Below, one piece after another: positions 46,201 to 54,139 of a stretch of 64,000 nt of DNA; within the stretch, counting starts at the first letter, position 1, and the number at the start of each line of letters is the position of its first letter. The stretch comes from Betaproteobacteria bacterium Ga0077526 (lineage in GTDB: Bacteria; Pseudomonadota; Gammaproteobacteria; Burkholderiales; Ga0077523). The notes beneath the pieces were generated by a model. It searched no databases. It was not told the DNA's origin and saw only the letters and a program-made list of their open reading frames with translations. The stretch covers positions 1 through 64,000 of the forward strand of contig LNDV01000034.1 of the NCBI GenBank assembly GCA_001464765.1, given 5' to 3'. Both the position numbers and the translations under genes were made by a program.

Positions 46201-46677
46201 ATGGCCGTAGCCGCCGTCCCCGACGTTCTCCTGCCTCCGGTGCGCAATGCCGGCGCCATCACGGTGAACGTGCGGCCGCTGCCGATCCAGTCCCCGCAGG
46301 CGCTCTTCGCGAACATCGTCAACACGGCGCTTAGCACCAGCGGGCCGCTCCCGGCCGGTCTGGGTCGTGCCCAGTCCTCCGTCAATGCCGCGTCGCTGCT
46401 GGACCGCTCGTACTTCCGCGATCTGGTGGCCGGCTTCGGCACGGCGACCGCGCCGGCCTCCGCGATCACGCAGACACCTTCGTTCATCGGGGATCTCGGG
46501 CTGGAAGCCATGCTGGGCCGCACCGGCCTGCCCGAAAGCATCACCCGGCTGAACGAGAAGGAGGCGGTCGCGCTCTACTCGGCCGCGCTGAACCTGTTCT
46601 CGTCGATTCAGGCGATCGGCGGCGAGGCGGAAGAAGCCGAGGCGTCCATCGGTACGCTGCTCGACATCACGGTCTGA
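46201..46677 (+). CDS. Hypothetical protein, unrecognised
   Basis: 158 residues, Ala/Leu/Thr-rich, with no signal peptide, Cys or repeated motif. The N-terminal half (about 1-70) is Pro/Ala-rich and probably extended, and the C-terminal half (about 105-150, LNEKEAVALYSAALNLFSSI) is helical. Codon use matches its neighbours. It stands alone between the toxin-antitoxin pair and a repeat cluster, with 223 bp of apparently empty sequence upstream. Function unknown; it could be lineage-specific. Confidence 0.6.
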   Translation: MAVAAVPDVLLPPVRNAGAITVNVRPLPIQSPQALFANIVNTALSTSGPLPAGLGRAQSSVNAASLLDRSYFRDLVAGFGTATAPASAITQTPSFIGDLGLEAMLGRTGLPESITRLNEKEAVALYSAALNLFSSIQAIGGEAEEAEASIGTLLDITV

Positions 46678-46707
46678 GGCGATCGGTCGCGATGAAGAGG
46701 CAGCGTT

Positions 46708-46829
46708 CCCGGGCGGAGCCCGGGCTACATGTCCTTCCCGTGGGAACGAGTCTCGCGAAGCCCGGCCTCCGGCCGGGGGTGGTCGCCGCAACGTGGGCGA
46801 CGATATTCCCGGGCGGAGCCCGGGCTACG
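46708..46829. repeat. REP-like GC hairpins (two copies)
   Basis: CCCGGGCGGAGCCCGGGCTA occurs at about 46708-46727 and again at about 46808-46827. Each is self-complementary (CCGGGC, GGA or GAG loop, GCCCGG). A related CCCGGCCTCCGGCCGGGG lies between them. The 196-bp gap separates convergent genes, so these may also terminate transcription. The same sequence in reverse orientation is at 59001-59024. Confidence 0.75.
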
Positions 46830-46873
46830 GATCGCGCGGGGGCGTGACGGTCTGCCCGTGATGATCGATACGA

Positions 46874-47671
46874 CTAGCGCTTCGTGTCGTTCAACGCCCA
46901 GTCGTAATCGAGAAACTGCACCTTCGCCTTGCCCGCGCGGACCGCGGCGCGGTCCTCCGGTGCATCGGCAAGCAGATCCGCGTAGCGCCCGAGGTACTGC
47001 GTCACCGACCCTGCCTGCGCCTTGAAGTCATCCCCGTACCAGTCGAAGATCTTCGACACTTCCAGCGCGCCGGCGCGGTAGCGGTTGCGCGATCGGTCCG
47101 ACAGGAAGCGCCGGGCCTGCTCTTCGAGCTGCGCCTCAAGACGTTCTGCCACGAACGGTTCTTCGCGAAGCATGGGGCAGCCGATCGAGGCGCAGTTGAC
47201 CGCGAAGTGGATGCGCGGCTCGTCGAAGCTGCCCGCGACACGGATCGTTCCGTGCTCGATGCCGTCCAGGTTCTGCGACTTGCCCAGCAGGGTGAAGAAC
47301 TTGTCCTTCCACGGATTCCCGAACACGGAACCGAAGTCGCGGATCGACTCCAGCTTCGGGTAGCGCGTGAGGATCTTCTCGACCGTGAAGGCGTTGTAGG
47401 CGTTGATGAGGAAAGAGAGCTTCTGCGCGCGAGTCCAGCCGCGATACTCGGCTTCGGTCACGGCGGACAGCGTGTCCAGATAGGCCTTCATCGGCGCGCG
47501 GTCCTTCGCGAACCCCGCGTAGCTCACGCGGGAAGCCTTGCCCCCGTCGATCAGCGCGACATGCGTTCGGAGCAGCGCGCCCCATGCGGCGTGGGTGTGG
47601 TCGAACGCCTGCGCCAGGCTCGTGCAGGTCAGCAGCACAACGCAGACCGCAAGATTCGTGAGTGTCTTCAT
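46874..47671 (-). CDS. DUF547 exported protein
   Basis: 265 residues with a signal peptide (about 1-22, VVLLTCTSLAQA). The DUF547 core shows FLINAYNAFTVEKIL, ESIRDFGSVFGNPWKDKFF, IHFAVNCASIGCP and LEVSKIFDWYGDDF. The family's conserved Asn, His and Cys suggest a papain-like or transferase-like fold, but the function is unknown. It is translationally coupled (ATGA) to the upstream VTT-flavoprotein gene, third in the ArsS-like operon. Confidence 0.88.
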   Translation of the reverse strand: MKTLTNLAVCVVLLTCTSLAQAFDHTHAAWGALLRTHVALIDGGKASRVSYAGFAKDRAPMKAYLDTLSAVTEAEYRGWTRAQKLSFLINAYNAFTVEKILTRYPKLESIRDFGSVFGNPWKDKFFTLLGKSQNLDGIEHGTIRVAGSFDEPRIHFAVNCASIGCPMLREEPFVAERLEAQLEEQARRFLSDRSRNRYRAGALEVSKIFDWYGDDFKAQAGSVTQYLGRYADLLADAPEDRAAVRAGKAKVQFLDYDWALNDTKR

Positions 47672-49833
47672 GGTGCGGCTTCTCCTCCGCGTTCCCAGCG
47701 GTGATAGCGTTCCAGCCAGCGCAGTGCGGTAGCCGGAGCGTGCGCGCGCTTCCAGTTTCCTGCCGCGTACTTGTTGGCCTCGGTGAGCGTCGGATAGATG
47801 TGGATCGTGCCCAGGATCTTGTTCATGCCGAAACCGTGGCGCATCGCCGCGACGAACTCCGCGATGAGATCGCCGGCGTGCTCGCCGACGATCGTTACGC
47901 CGAGGATTCGGTCCTTGCCCGGCTCCGTGAGGACCTTCACAAGACCGTGGGCCTCGCTGTCGGCGATCGCACGATCGAGATCATCCATGCCATAGAGGGT
48001 GACTTCGTACGGCACCCCTTTCTCCTTCGCTTCGGTCTCATTCAGACCGACCCGGGCGACTTCCGGTTCGGTGAAGGTCGCCCACGGAATCACCGAGAAA
48101 TCCGCACGGAAGCGCTTGAAGCGTCCGAACAGCGCATTGACCGCGGCGTACCAGGCGGTATGCGCAGCCGTGTGCGTGAACTGGTACGGACCGGCCACGT
48201 CACCGCAGGCGTAGATGTTCGGGTACTTCGTGGCCATAAACTCGTTTACCTCGACGGTCCGGGCTTTCGTCGTGGGGATGCCGAGCTTTTCCAGGCCGTA
48301 GCCGGTGGTGTTGGCCACACGCCCCACGGCGCACAGAAGCTGGTCGAACGCGATGCGCACTTCGCGGCCTTCGGTCTCGGCGTAGAGCACCTTCTCGCCG
48401 TCTTCCACCGCGAAGCGGCTCGCCTTGTGGTTCACCAGGACGGCGACGCCCTCTTCCCGGAATCGCGCCATGACCATCGCGGAAATCTCGGGGTCCTCGC
48501 GGATCATGATGCGCGGGAGCATTTCCACCTGCGTCACCTGCGCGCCGAACCGCGCGAAGGCCTGCGTCAGTTCGCAGCCGATCGGGCCGCCGCCCAGCAC
48601 CACCAGCCGGCGGGGCAGCTCGCGCAGGGACCAGAGCGTGTCGGAGGTAAGGTAGCCCACGTCGTCGATGCCGGGAATCGGCGGCACGAAGGGTCGCGCA
48701 CCGGCTGCGACCACGATGCCGCGCGTGGTGAGCGTGCGTGTTCCGGCAGCCGTCTTCACCTCGACGCTCCACGGCGACGTGATGGTGGCCTCACCGTGGA
48801 TGCAGTCGACACCCAGGCCGGTGTAGCGCTCGACCGAATCGTGGGGCTCGATCTCGGCCACGACCCTCTGCACCCGATCCATCACTTCGGCGAAGTCGAA
48901 TTCGGCGCTCGCCGAGCGGATGCCGAATTCCTTCGACCGCTTCACATGCGACAGGAACTTGGCCGAGCGGATGAGCGCCTTGGACGGCACACAACCGGTG
49001 TTGAGGCAGTCGCCTCCCATCCGGTGGCGCTCGATGAGGGTCACCTTCGCCTTCACCGCGGCCGCGATGTAGGCCGACACGAGCCCGCCCGAGCCTGCGC
49101 CGATGACGACGAGATTGCGATCGAAGCGGGCAGGCTTCTTCCAGCCTGCGTAGATCTTGCGTGCGCGGATCGCGTCGACGACCTTCTTCGCCAGGAGCGG
49201 CAGGACACCGAGCACCGCGAAGGAGGCGAGCAGCGCCGGCGACAGCAGCCCTTTCACACTCTCGATGCGCGAGAGCTGCGTGCCGGCATTCACGTACGCC
49301 AGGGTGCCCGCGAACATCCCGAGCTGGCTCACCCAGTAGAACGTCCACGTGCGCATCGCTGTGAGACCCATCAGCAGGTTCACGGCGAAGAAGGGCGCGA
49401 CCGGAACGAGGCGCAGAGTGAACAGATAGAACGCGCCGTCGCGCGCCACCCCTTCGTAGACCCCGCGGAGGCGATCGCCGAAACGCGCCTTCACCGCGTC
49501 GCGGAAGAGGAAGCGGCTGCCGAGAAAGGCGAGCGTCGCGCCCGCCGTGGAGGCAAAGGACACCACAATCGTGCCCGTCACGACACCGAACAGGGCACCG
49601 CCGGCGAGGGTCAGCAGCGTGGCCGCGCCGGGGAAGGAGAAGGCCGTCGCCAGGACGTAGACGGCGAGGTACGCCGCAAGCGTTGCAACGGGACTCTCAC
49701 GGTAATACCCGTCAAACGCCGCCTGCTTCGCCTTCAGATAGTCCAGCGAGACGAAGCGTCCGAGATCGAAGGCGAGAAAGAGCCCGACCGCGCCCACCAG
49801 CAGCACCGCCAACAGCAGCTTGCTCTTGTTCAT
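47668..49833 (-). CDS. VTT/SNARE-associated membrane domain fused to mercuric-reductase-like flavoprotein
   Basis: 721 residues. The N-terminal 220 form a TVP38/DedA-type VTT membrane domain (GALFGVVTGTIVVSFASTAG and FAVNLLMGLTAM). The C-terminal 480 form a class I pyridine nucleotide-disulfide oxidoreductase with FAD motif GAGSGG at 245-250, redox-active C276 and C281 in GGDCLNTGCVPSK, an NAD(P) motif VLGGGPIGCEL, and a dimerisation domain. It may reduce a disulfide or metal(loid)-thiol compound at the membrane. It sits between an ArsS-like radical SAM gene and a DUF547 gene. No N-terminal heavy-metal-associated domain is present, so bona fide Hg(II) reduction is unlikely. Confidence 0.9.
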   Translation of the reverse strand: MNKSKLLLAVLLVGAVGLFLAFDLGRFVSLDYLKAKQAAFDGYYRESPVATLAAYLAVYVLATAFSFPGAATLLTLAGGALFGVVTGTIVVSFASTAGATLAFLGSRFLFRDAVKARFGDRLRGVYEGVARDGAFYLFTLRLVPVAPFFAVNLLMGLTAMRTWTFYWVSQLGMFAGTLAYVNAGTQLSRIESVKGLLSPALLASFAVLGVLPLLAKKVVDAIRARKIYAGWKKPARFDRNLVVIGAGSGGLVSAYIAAAVKAKVTLIERHRMGGDCLNTGCVPSKALIRSAKFLSHVKRSKEFGIRSASAEFDFAEVMDRVQRVVAEIEPHDSVERYTGLGVDCIHGEATITSPWSVEVKTAAGTRTLTTRGIVVAAGARPFVPPIPGIDDVGYLTSDTLWSLRELPRRLVVLGGGPIGCELTQAFARFGAQVTQVEMLPRIMIREDPEISAMVMARFREEGVAVLVNHKASRFAVEDGEKVLYAETEGREVRIAFDQLLCAVGRVANTTGYGLEKLGIPTTKARTVEVNEFMATKYPNIYACGDVAGPYQFTHTAAHTAWYAAVNALFGRFKRFRADFSVIPWATFTEPEVARVGLNETEAKEKGVPYEVTLYGMDDLDRAIADSEAHGLVKVLTEPGKDRILGVTIVGEHAGDLIAEFVAAMRHGFGMNKILGTIHIYPTLTEANKYAAGNWKRAHAPATALRWLERYHRWERGGEAAP

Positions 49834-49888
49834 GGAGAGCCCTCGTGTTCACCCGGCCGGCACCGGCCGCGCACGGCCTCGACTGCGG

Positions 49889-50863
49889 TCAGGATCCGTC
49901 CGATACGAGCGAGCCGCCGCAACTGGACCCCTGCCCGGCGGTGCATCCGAAACAGTGGTCGGCCACGGCGATCGGATTGCCTGCGACATCGCGGTTCAGC
50001 AGCTCGGCCAGGCGCACGCGCGGCTTGCCGGCCACGGCCATTGGCAGCCCCAGCATCTGGTTGAAGTCGCAGTCGTACACATACCCCTGCCAGTCGACCG
50101 ACACGAGCGAGCGGCACATCACGCCGTCGAGGTTCTCGGGCCGGTAACTGTCCTGCAGGAGCTTCATGTATCCGGCGAACTGGCCCTTGGAGACCAGCGT
50201 GGAGCCGAACCGCTGGATCGGCATGTTGGCAATGGTGAACAGCCGGTTGAAGCGGATGCCGAAGGTCTCGCCGAGGATGCGCTTGTAGTCGGCCTCGAGC
50301 TTTTCCTGCGCGGGCGGTAGCGTCGGCCCCTGCGGGTTGTAGACGAGGTTCAGCATCAGGCGTCCGTCCGCATCGCCGTAGCCGAGGGCGTTCAGGCGGC
50401 GGATGGCCGTGATGCTCTTTTCGTAGACGCCCTTGCCGCGCTGGCGGTCCACGAGTTCCTCGGTGTAGCACGGCAGGGACGCCGTGATCTCGACGCCCTC
50501 GTCCGCGAGAAACCCGGCCAGGTCTTCCTGCCCGGGTTCCAGCAGGATGGTGAGGTTGCAACGGTCGATCACGTGGCGGCCCATCGCCCGCGCCCCGCGC
50601 ACGAGCCGGCGGAAATGCTCGTTGAGTTCGGGGGCACCGCCGGTGAGGTCGAGCGTCTGCGCGCCGGACACCCGGAGGTACTCGAGTACCGTATCGACGG
50701 TTTCCGCGCTCATGATCTCGGTGCGGTCCGGCCCGGCGTTGACGTGACAGTGCAGGCACGTCTGATTGCAGCGGTAGCCCAGGTTCACCTGGACCGTGGT
50801 GAGCCGGGTGCGCGCGAGCGCGGGAAAGGTGGAATCGCGGAGTAGCGGTAGCGTCGCGTGCAT
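49889..50863 (-). CDS. arsS: ArsS-like radical SAM/Cys-rich protein (TIGR04167, DUF3641)
   Basis: 324 residues. The radical SAM cluster motif is CX3CX2C at C32, C36 and C39 (GYRCNQTCLHC), followed by LDLTGGAPELNEHFR. The C-terminal domain (DUF3641) holds auxiliary Cys in YDCDFNQML and in CFGCTAGQGSSCGG near the end. Some relatives use selenocysteine in this region; here all are Cys codons. The family includes ArsS, linked to dimethylarsenosugar formation. No arsM or ars regulator is nearby, so the substrate is open. It is first in an operon with the VTT-flavoprotein and DUF547 genes. Confidence 0.9.
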   Translation of the reverse strand: MHATLPLLRDSTFPALARTRLTTVQVNLGYRCNQTCLHCHVNAGPDRTEIMSAETVDTVLEYLRVSGAQTLDLTGGAPELNEHFRRLVRGARAMGRHVIDRCNLTILLEPGQEDLAGFLADEGVEITASLPCYTEELVDRQRGKGVYEKSITAIRRLNALGYGDADGRLMLNLVYNPQGPTLPPAQEKLEADYKRILGETFGIRFNRLFTIANMPIQRFGSTLVSKGQFAGYMKLLQDSYRPENLDGVMCRSLVSVDWQGYVYDCDFNQMLGLPMAVAGKPRVRLAELLNRDVAGNPIAVADHCFGCTAGQGSSCGGSLVSDGS

Positions 50864-51008
50864 GCGTGGAGCGTCTCGATCGGTTCAGGGCGGCCGGGCA
50901 TCGAGCACCCGGCGTGACGGGCCACCACTTCGACCGGTGGCGGCTTCCGTCCTCATACGGCTCGCGGGGCGCCTCGGATGCACCGATCGGCGCCCCCGTC
51001 CGTCCGCG

Positions 51009-51338
51009 TCAGCGCGTGAGCGTGAGCGGAAAGAACGCCGCCGGCGTCATGAGCTTGTTCTGCTGGCTCTCCAGGGCACCCAGGCTGGCGCTCGCCTCGA
51101 GATAGGCCTGCCAATCGGGGTCGGCCATCATCGCGGCACGGCGCTTCGCGCGGTCGGCGGCATCCTCGTACTGCCAGATGTGGACATACTCGTTCGGGTT
51201 GCCGGTCTCGGTCACGAGATAGGCAAGCGGCTGGCCGAGGTGGCGGGTCTGCGGACCCTTGCCCATCTTCTCGTACAGCGCGAGATGCTTCTTGATGGTG
51301 CCGGGACGGCAGGTGTAGGTGCGGACGTCTAACAGCAT
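51009..51338 (-). CDS. NIPSNAP-family protein
   Basis: 109 residues of the dimeric alpha/beta-barrel (ferredoxin-like) fold: LLDVRTYTCRPGTIKKHLAL at the start, and YVHIWQYEDAADRAKRR. NIPSNAP proteins are small cytosolic proteins often encoded beside catabolic enzymes; their biochemistry is unclear. Of two adjacent ATGs, the second (51338) is chosen because AGGAGG is 5 nt upstream of it. It precedes the ArsS-like gene on the same strand by 145 bp, but the gap makes cotranscription uncertain. Confidence 0.85.
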   Translation of the reverse strand: MLLDVRTYTCRPGTIKKHLALYEKMGKGPQTRHLGQPLAYLVTETGNPNEYVHIWQYEDAADRAKRRAAMMADPDWQAYLEASASLGALESQQNKLMTPAAFFPLTLTR

Positions 51339-51425
51339 CATTTCCTCCTGGGGTGGTTGTTCGGGTGACAGATCAGTTCTGGAGTGTAGCCCGCCCGCCT
51401 CGCGGTGTCCGCGCCTCCCGCACCC

Positions 51426-51431
51426 TACAAT
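51426..51431 (+). promoter_or_regulatory. -10 box upstream of the serine hydrolase
   Basis: TACAAT is a near-consensus -10, with a start near 51438. It argues for translation from TTG 51459 (GGAG 8 nt upstream) rather than from the earlier in-frame start at 51405. The -35 is weak. Confidence 0.5.
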
Positions 51432-51458
51432 CGCACTCCCGCTCACGGAGTGCTCCGC

Positions 51459-52511
51459 TTGAAATCCGACCCCCGTCTCGCCGACGCGATCCGCTTTGCC
51501 GAAGAACACGAATCCACCTGGTCCCGCGAGGCGGGCAGCGAGTGGGGCATCCACCGCTTCGATCCGCCGCCCTGGAACCGCCTGCTCGGCCCGGTGCACG
51601 ACCGCGGCCCCGCATCCGGCACGATCCTCGTCGACGGCGAGACGATCACCTCGTGGGGCGAGCCGGACCGGGCGGATCTCACCTTCAGCGTGGCGAAGAC
51701 CTATCTCGCGCTGCTAGCCGGCGTCGCCCACGATCGCGGGCTGCTGCCGGACGTGAACGAACCCGTGGGTGCGCGGGTGCCGGGCATCGGCTTCGACCGT
51801 GGGCGCAACGGCGACGTCACGTGGCACCACCTCCTGCAGCAGACCAGCGAATGGGAAGGCGAATGCCTGGGCCTGTCGGAACAGGCAGATCGCTACCGCA
51901 CGGTCCAGTTCCAGCAGAACGTCGTGACAGGCAAGAAGGGCGAGGCCCGGCCGCTTCAGGCGCCCGGCACCTACTGGGAGTACAACGACGTCCGCATCAA
52001 CCAGCTCTCGCTGGCGCTGCTGCATCTGTTCCGCGAGCCGCTGCCCGAGGTCTTCCGTGAGGCCATCATGCGGCCCGTCGGCGCCAGCGGTAACTGGTGG
52101 TGGACCGGCTACGACGACGCCTGGGTCGATCTCGATGGGCGCCGCGTGAAGTCCGTCCCCGGCGGCACCCACTGGGGCGGCGGCGTGTCGATCAGCGCGC
52201 ACGATCAGGCGAAGATCGGGCAGATGCTGCTGGACGACGGGCGCGTCGGCTCGCGTCAGGTGCTGTCGGCCGGGTGGCTGCAACGCATGCGCCTGCCGTG
52301 CGCGCTCGCTCCCTTCTACGGCTATCTCGTGTGGCTCAACACGGACCGGCGGGTGTTTCCGTCGGTGCCGGCGTCCAGCTACTTCGCCTTCGGTGCGGGC
52401 AGTTCGTTCACGTGGGTCGAACCGGAGCGCCGCATGGTCGTCATCGTGCGCTGGATCGAGGCGGACTTCGCGGACGCCTTTTTCGGGAAGGTGATCGAGG
52501 CGCTGGGCTGA
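51459..52511 (+). CDS. Serine hydrolase, class C beta-lactamase fold
   Basis: 350 residues from TTG 51459. The nucleophile motif SxxK is in FSVAKTYLALLAG, and the second motif YxN is YND in TYWEYNDVRIN. HWGGGVSISAHD is the likely third-motif region. No signal peptide is seen, unlike secreted beta-lactamases, so it is more likely a cytosolic esterase or peptidase-like enzyme. The substrate is unknown. It is divergent from the NIPSNAP gene and 55 bp upstream of the di-heme oxidoreductase. Confidence 0.82.
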   Translation: MKSDPRLADAIRFAEEHESTWSREAGSEWGIHRFDPPPWNRLLGPVHDRGPASGTILVDGETITSWGEPDRADLTFSVAKTYLALLAGVAHDRGLLPDVNEPVGARVPGIGFDRGRNGDVTWHHLLQQTSEWEGECLGLSEQADRYRTVQFQQNVVTGKKGEARPLQAPGTYWEYNDVRINQLSLALLHLFREPLPEVFREAIMRPVGASGNWWWTGYDDAWVDLDGRRVKSVPGGTHWGGGVSISAHDQAKIGQMLLDDGRVGSRQVLSAGWLQRMRLPCALAPFYGYLVWLNTDRRVFPSVPASSYFAFGAGSSFTWVEPERRMVVIVRWIEADFADAFFGKVIEALG

Positions 52512-52566
52512 GGAGGTTCTGAATCGGCTTACACTCGGATTCGGGACCGAACCTGCACGGGACGCC

Positions 52567-54015
52567 ATGCCTCCGATCCGCACGCTCACTCGCATCGTCG
52601 CCGCCCTGCTGCTGGCGGCTCCCGTCACCGCGTGGGTCGCCACCGGTCCCGACCTTCCGGAGGCCGCCCTTTCGGGCGGCGCCTCCAGCATCGCGGACGA
52701 CTCCGACGCCGCGTATCTGCATCCCATCGCGACGCTGGAAGGCCGACAGAAGGATCTCTTCGCGCTCGGCCACCAGATGTTCAACAACCGCTGGGCCTTC
52801 TTCTGGTTCGAGAACGCGGAGTTCGGCCGCGGCCCGACTTCGAACGCCCAGGCATGCGCCACCTGCCATGCCAACAACGGCCGCGGCCTGAGCGGCGGCA
52901 CGCCGACATTGCCTTCCGTGGCCTCGGAGGGGGTGCCGCGTGACCATCACATCACGGTCTCCTTCGAGCCGGCCCCGAATCTCGTCATCCGCCTGAGTCT
53001 TCCCGGCAAGGACGCGCATGGCGGGCCGCGCCCCCATCCCGAGTACGGCGACCAGTTGCAGATCTTCGGTGTAAAGGGTGTCGTGCCACCCGAGGGATCC
53101 TTCGCGATCGAGTGGTCCGAGCGCGCCGAGTCGCTGCCCGATGGCGAGGTCGTGAAGCTCCGCAGTCCGACGGTGCGGATCGCCGATCTGGGCTACGGCC
53201 CGCTCGGCAACGACATTCTCACGGGACCGAGAATGGCACCGCCGCTCGTGGGTCTCGGCCTGCTCGAGGCCGTTCCGGACGCCACGATCGAAGGCTTCGC
53301 CGCCCGACCCGCGGTCGACGGCATCCGCGGCCGGGTGAACCGGGTGTGGGACGAGAGCCAGGGCAAGCAGGCCCTCGGGCGTTTCGGCCTCAAGGCCAAT
53401 CACGGCAGTCTCCGCGAACAGATCGCGATCGCCTTCCTGAACGACATCGGCCTGAGTTCGCCGGTGTATCCGGACCAGAACTGCCCGCCTTCCAGCCAGA
53501 CCTGCAAGGAACAGATGGTCGCCGGCAAGCCCGAGATCACGGCGCTGCGGCTGGCGGCGACCGAACTGTACCTGCGGGCGCTGGCCGTTCCCGTGCGGCG
53601 GAATCTGGACGACCCGATGGTGCGGCGCGGGGAAAAGCTCTTCGCCGAGGCACGGTGCGCCGTGTGCCACATCCCGGAGATGCGCACCGGGCCCTATCCC
53701 GCCCTGCCCCAGCTGGCCGACCAGACCATCCGACCGTACACGGACCTGCTCCTGCACGACATGGGAGACGGGCTCGCCGACCGCCGCCCGGACTACCTCG
53801 CCGGCGGCAACGACTGGCGGACACCACCCCTCTGGGGCATCGGCCTTTCGGCTCGTGTAAACGGGGGCGGCCATTTCCTTCACGACGGCCGCGCCCGCAG
53901 TTTCCTGGAGGCGATCCTGTGGCATGGCGGTGAGGCGAAGGGCTCCCGGGATGCCTTTGCCACGCTGCCGAAGGCAGACCGGGACGCCGTTCTGGCCTTT
54001 CTCTCCAGCCTCTGA
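52567..54015 (+). CDS. DUF1111 di-heme c-type oxidoreductase
   Basis: 482 residues with an N-terminal signal segment (about 5-25). Two c-type heme sites are present: CATCH at 97-101 and CAVCH at 364-368. Conserved family elements include WFENAEFGRGPTSNAQAC, WDESQGKQALGRFGLKANH and LHDMGDGLADRRPD. This matches the DUF1111 'di-haem oxidoreductase, putative peroxidase/thiol oxidoreductase' family in the periplasm. It needs the Ccm or Ccs system, which is not in the window. Substrate unproven; related proteins resemble di-heme cytochrome c peroxidases. Confidence 0.9.
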   Translation: MPPIRTLTRIVAALLLAAPVTAWVATGPDLPEAALSGGASSIADDSDAAYLHPIATLEGRQKDLFALGHQMFNNRWAFFWFENAEFGRGPTSNAQACATCHANNGRGLSGGTPTLPSVASEGVPRDHHITVSFEPAPNLVIRLSLPGKDAHGGPRPHPEYGDQLQIFGVKGVVPPEGSFAIEWSERAESLPDGEVVKLRSPTVRIADLGYGPLGNDILTGPRMAPPLVGLGLLEAVPDATIEGFAARPAVDGIRGRVNRVWDESQGKQALGRFGLKANHGSLREQIAIAFLNDIGLSSPVYPDQNCPPSSQTCKEQMVAGKPEITALRLAATELYLRALAVPVRRNLDDPMVRRGEKLFAEARCAVCHIPEMRTGPYPALPQLADQTIRPYTDLLLHDMGDGLADRRPDYLAGGNDWRTPPLWGIGLSARVNGGGHFLHDGRARSFLEAILWHGGEAKGSRDAFATLPKADRDAVLAFLSSL

Positions 54016-54099
54016 GGCCTCGGCAATTCTTTCGGATCGAGAGTTTTTCCCCCTTTCGGGATTGTCTTCAAACCTTTCGATGTGTTAGGTTTAGCCCGC

Positions 54100-54118
54100 G
54101 CGAGTCTCAAGGACTCGC
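54100..54118 (+). promoter_or_regulatory. Leader hairpin before the PEP-CTERM gene
   Basis: GCGAGTC, TCAAG loop, GACTCGC forms a 7-bp stem ending 21 bp before the ATG and immediately before the CAGGAG ribosome-binding site. It could stabilise the mRNA or modulate translation; only the structure is visible. Confidence 0.4.
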
Positions 54119-54139
54119 CTGTCCAGGAGACCTAACAAC

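Noticed and set aside
49880..49891. Selenocysteine read-through of the TGA ending the ArsS-like gene
   Set aside because: Some TIGR04167 relatives contain Sec, but the C-terminal motif here is complete with Cys codons and the in-frame sequence after TGA has no family similarity.
47662..50064. 800-codon plus-strand frame opposite the VTT-flavoprotein and ArsS-like genes
   Set aside because: Arg/His/Gly-rich without motifs; both minus-strand genes have clear catalytic signatures.
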